NCBI RefSeq assembly: GCF_000512585.2 | Contig: NC_089241.1 | Location: 682,001 to 746,000 of the forward strand | From: Kwoniella bestiolae CBS 10118 | Taxonomy: Eukaryota; Basidiomycota; Tremellomycetes; Tremellales; Cryptococcaceae | DNA length: 64,000 nt | Direction of reading: 5' to 3' | Shown: piece after piece, positions 60,202 through 64,000 of the stretch | How positions within the stretch are numbered: the stretch's first letter is position 1 | Layout: the number at the start of each line of letters is the position of its first letter | The notes under the pieces: generated by a model | The model's input: the letters and a program-made list of their open reading frames with translations, nothing else | Database searches by the model: none | What the model was told of the DNA's origin: nothing | Translations under genes and position numbers: made by a program

Positions 60202-62457
60202 CTATACGATATGTCCAACGTCCGACCTTACCCCATTCCTATCCAACCCCAGAACTATACTCTGATCCTGATCCTGTATACTCCCCTGTAAAGTAATGAC
60301 CATCCCTGAAGAAGGGAAGGACGGTCCGTCCATCGCTGATCCCTCAACGTCGAGATGTTCTTGATGTACCCCCTTTTCCTCAAATTCATAACTCTCATCT
60401 TCCCCTCCCATCCCGATCCCACTCTCAACGTCGCCTGGCCGTCGGAATGTAGAGGGTATATCAAACTCTGAGGGATGATGTCCCAGAAAATCACCCAAGT
60501 CCAATTGCATGTCCGGCGATATCCTCTCGTCTACTCGTTGAACTAGTCTTTGAGGTCGTGGTTTTGGGTTACTGTCGTCTCCTTTCGACCTTGGTATCTC
60601 GGGTATCCTGACGATAACCTTTTCGACTTTCTTCTCTTTGCTTAGGAGGAATTTCCATTCTTCCCATGAGGCGGGTATATTCCATGCTCTGAGTATATCG
60701 GACTATATAAACCAACGAACATCAATATCAGTCTCGAGCTCAATCTCAGATTACATGGATCACCTCATGACCGATCCGCTGAATCATAAAACAACAAGAG
60801 ACCGACTCACCTGCGTGGCAAAGCATATAAACCCTATCAACCCCATCGAAGCAAACATGAAATCACTATTTGGATCGGTGATAGTCTTGTCGAATGCCTG
60901 ATAAAGCGTCGTAGCTATCATCCCCATCGTCCAAAACACAAATAACGAGACCCGGATGTAGAAGCTGGTATTGAGGAGGCGGATCGTCTTGGGTCGGAAA
61001 TCCAGGCCGTGAGACGAGTTGGCGAGGTTTGTCGTTCGGGAGGTTTGGCGGAAGTGCTGCAGGATCAGGAGGATTACCCATACTATGTGTAAGGTATAGG
61101 ATGTCAGTGAATGAAATTGTATAGGAAGATGGGATGTGAGATGATGCTTCATCGATGAGGGCGTGGATATTTGTGTCTCTGACTACTGTGTTGAGCAATA
61201 CTCACATTCCATTATCAACGTCAGGATGGCGATCACTCCTGTAAGAATCTGATACGATCTTCGACTATGACGAGCAAGCATCGATGCGACGGTCAGCACC
61301 ATCAGATTTGACATATACCGGAAGCACGGTACAGCACTCACATGCCTAGATCCAGGAGTGAACAATAGAAGGGCGTGGGCTAAGGTGGTGCAATATAAAT
61401 TAAGCACCCATCGTACTGTACTATGCTGTACTCTGGGATGATAGTTTGGTATTTGAACTTACGATGAGCACAGGTATCTTATCGTTCGCAGTCAGCTATA
61501 GCATCACTCAGAATATCAGCTTGTTTCCTTCGATCACTTCAGTATAGTATAGCGAAGGTGACTCACGATGACCATCCTTGGTATGAAACCTATGACGAAG
61601 AGGTATGGCAAGGCGAGTAACTGTATGTATCAAAGCAGAATCAGCCTCAAGGCAATGTGTAGCTCTCGCCCCTGCGTCTTTGCCTTGTTTGGAGTTTTGC
61701 GAGCTGAGTAGGAAGGCTACTTACAAAGATCAGGGTGGCTCGACCTCGGAATCTGTCGAAATGCGGCTTGGTAAGAGTGATAGTTTTGAGCCATAACTAA
61801 GATCAAGAAGAATCATCAAGTCAGCAGGCAGTACCGCAGATTAGGATGAACGGACTTAGGCATTCGTACACTCACCCTCAGAACCACCGACAGCACCACA
61901 GTCATCTGAGCAGCCTGCGACCCAGCCTGCAATATCGCCTGAGCCCTACACAGCCCCGCGTGGGGCAAATACATAATCTCCCTCGTACTTATGTTCCCCT
62001 TATTGGCGAACCAGTAAAGCAGATTCAACAGGTTCACCAAGATGATGACAATGAACGAATTGATAAGGCACGGGTCCCTCTGAATACGGCGTATCGGATC
62101 CTGGTTCTGGGGTGTCTGACTGAGCGCCTTGCGTTGGTTCCATGTCATTGTCGATGAGGTGGTACTGATCGTTGACATTCTGAATCTAGCCTTCGTCTCT
62201 TTACTATATATCAGATCCCTGATCCTCCGCTTGAACCTTCTCCAGAAGTTTGATCCGGAAAAGAGAATGGTGAGGACCAGGACGAGGAGGGATACGATAC
62301 CTAGGATATTAATTATGCCGTATGCCAGTACTTTTTGCTCCGAGACGATGGCGGCCTGGCCGTAGTAGATTGTGTAGGGGTCGGTGTTGTCGGAGAGGGA
62401 GTCGAGGTACGAGCTGTTGGGGTAATGCAGGAAGGGGGCATCTCGCCAGGTGGACAT
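60202..62457 (-). CDS. Seven-helix GPCR-like membrane protein
   Basis: Eight exons close in phase: 61876-62457, 61725-61796, 61567-61620, 61463-61495, 61342-61379, 61206-61264, 60811-61082, 60202-60702 (536 residues). A 45-residue N-terminal segment with an N-glycosylation site (PNSSY) precedes the first helix (IINILGIVSLLVLVLTILF). Further helices include FIVIILVNLLNLLYWF, CRAQAILQAGSQAAQMTVVL, LLALPYLFVIGFI, YQILTGVIAILTLIMELW, VSLFVFWTMGMIATTLY and FMFASMGLIGFICFA. The C-terminal 160 residues are polar. The first loop between helices is long and Ser/Arg-rich. The layout fits a fungal GPCR-like receptor, but no family-specific motif lets me name a ligand. Confidence 0.75.
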
Positions 62458-63890
62458 TGTGTTGCGGGATGAGGGCGGGGGCGAGTTGGTGGGTGGACAG
62501 GCGGTGCTCTTGTACGCGAATCGGGTGATCTAAGGGTTGTGTATGTGGTCGAGGATTATACTAGCAATTGCTGGTTTCCTGGAGATGCCATGCCGTCGAG
62601 GATGGTCTGTAGAGCTGGATTGTCTGTTCCAAGGTTGTCCCTTTCAGAAGATGAGGTGAAGTTCAACTAGGATACAGCGATCTCCGTGAAGGTCTTGTAA
62701 GCCTTTCCAAGTCACCCAGTATTGATCTCTGAAGATTTGAGAAGGATACAAGTGTGATTATTGATGGTCAACAACGATTGATTTGTACAAGTCGAAGACC
62801 GAATGCAACAAAGCGAGCTGACGAAAGACTGTCATCCACGTACTCGTATGTATACGCACTAGCTTATACGTCTATATTTAAGACTATTTCATCTTTGTCT
62901 CATGCTTGACTGGGTTTTGGTTCCTGCTCGTAAATGGTTGGTACGACATTCCGTAATGTTGTTGAAATTGAGTTTACCAGTATGCCATACACACCGTCAT
63001 ATTGTATCTATTCGGTTGCCCCCTCACTGGGTTGATTCCAGTTGTACAACGCATTTCAAAGAGGAATGTCCCATACCAAAAGCAGATCCAAACGCCTCAT
63101 CACGTTGGTGGGGAAGGGGGTCAGCTGAAAAGGCTTTCATGAATTATCGTATCGTGTGTACAGTTCGGTATGTAAAGAAAGAACGTCGGCCAGAGGTGTT
63201 CCGGTAAAATCGCAACGGCGCAGATCACATTTGGTCAACCGATATCAATACCGAAACAGGCAAGATCGAGACCTGTAATCCAAAACAACGTAATTTATCC
63301 TACTCTATGCATTTTGACGGGGATCGATCTACATCTAGCGTGGTGGATGGCATGCGAAGGGACACGCATACCTGTGAGAGGTCGTTCAACACGCTGCGGA
63401 GTTTTTCAGCCTGTGAGAGGTCGTGTGAAAGACTTACGAAGGTCCAATGAGGGCCGGGAGATGCAATGGAACGTTAAGGTTAAAGAGGTAGGTGAGAGGT
63501 ACAGATGACACCATGACCTGATAAAAATCAAAGACGTATGACTCCTCACATGGGGGCTGAAGAGTGGGTGTCAGGAGGATGGATTCCGAGACATCCACTT
63601 ACGACATACCAACAGTACTGTAAAATCAGAGACATTAGGAAATACACGTCGTACCAGCTATAGATCAGAGGGACACGGTAGTAACCGGTTATTCTGATTG
63701 ATGTAGATTACCGCTGGTGGTACAGCCGTGGGAAAGTTGATTGGGCTGAACGATCGTAATGTTTTGGGTATCGGTTTGAGAAAACGTCATCAAACGTACA
63801 GTCCGAAAGAATGGATAAGATCCGATCCAAGTACAACTACTATAATTAAGACAACGTAGCATTCGAAACATACGACCAACAACCACGATC
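62458..63890. promoter_or_regulatory. Divergent promoter region, 1.4 kb
   Basis: Lies between the GPCR-like gene (-) and a gene starting at 63891 (+). No protein-like ORF. A 15-base direct repeat, CCTGTGAGAGGTCGT, occurs at 63371-63385 and 63410-63424. Confidence 0.5.
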
Positions 63891-64000
63891 ATGGTAAGTA
63901 CGCATCTCTCCACGACTACCCCTCTGAACGAAGATCAATCTCATCAACTGACCTAAACTCACTCCATTTGCATGCAGTCCCGTCCCCGTCGAGCAGCAGC
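63891..64000 (+). CDS. 5' end of a gene with an ATG-only first exon (3' end outside window)
   Basis: ATG at 63891 is followed at once by a GTAAGT donor. The acceptor TGCAG at 63973-63977 leads to exon 2, reading SRPRRAAA up to the window edge. The arrangement (start codon alone in exon 1, short intron) is like that of RPL14 in this window and is common in highly expressed genes of these fungi. The few basic residues visible do not identify the product. Confidence 0.55.

Noticed and set aside
1..64000. Transposons, CRISPR arrays, tRNA or rRNA genes
   Set aside because: No transposase or reverse-transcriptase motifs, terminal repeats, spacer arrays or clear tRNA A/B boxes were noticed on either strand; a covariance search would be decisive for tRNAs.

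Overview
The window looks like nuclear DNA of a basidiomycete yeast of the Tremellales (Cryptococcus/Kwoniella type). Protein-coding genes are packed on both strands and split by many short introns of about 45-130 bases with GTGAGT/GTAAGT donors and TAG/CAG acceptors. Intergenic gaps are short, and the encoded proteins (fungalysin, Cox19, Dbp7, Rpc25, Stb6-like, Cys3/Zip1-type bZIP) are typical of fungi. No rRNA, tRNA, transposon or CRISPR array was noticed. Exon joins were worked out by hand from reading frame and splice consensus, so internal boundaries are models; where the phases close exactly across a gene I treat the model as good.

Layout, left to right. 1-6 kb: a 3' gene fragment (+), a mitochondrial hotdog-fold thioesterase (-) and a seven-helix membrane protein (-). 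7-18 kb: an ER-anchored lactonase-like beta-propeller (+), a secreted M36 fungalysin (+), an Stb6-like Sin3-binding protein (+) and COX19 (-). 18-31 kb: a UDP-glycosyltransferase relic with two frame breaks (-), an OS-9/Yos9 ERAD lectin ending in RDEL (+), an unknown multi-pass protein (-), the mitochondrial ornithine carrier ORT1 (-), a leucine-rich-repeat-like protein (-) and a Nudix hydrolase (+). 31-44 kb: a Rad5/HLTF-like SNF2 ATPase (-), three short orphan genes in a row, each with a TATA box (+), and a disordered protein behind a 2.5 kb gene-free region (-). 44-64 kb: DBP7 (-) and RPC25 (+) sharing one divergent promoter, mannose-6-phosphate isomerase (+), a small coiled-coil protein (-), a Cys3/Zip1-type bZIP (-), RPL14 (+), a Ca3427-like binding-protein fold (+), an Alr4036-type FMN-binding oxidase relative (+), a GPCR-like seven-helix protein (-) and the 5' end of one more gene whose first exon is just ATG.

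The genes do not form an obvious metabolic cluster. They mix housekeeping work (ribosome synthesis, Pol III, respiratory assembly, ERAD, mannose metabolism) with a few lineage-specific or decaying loci. I found no convincing new multi-gene system. The best leads are the doubly frame-broken glycosyltransferase, the trio of short TATA-driven orphan genes (the third out of frame), two orphan seven-helix receptor-like proteins (one with an apparent 8-base micro-exon), and unusually long leaders in front of two minus-strand genes.
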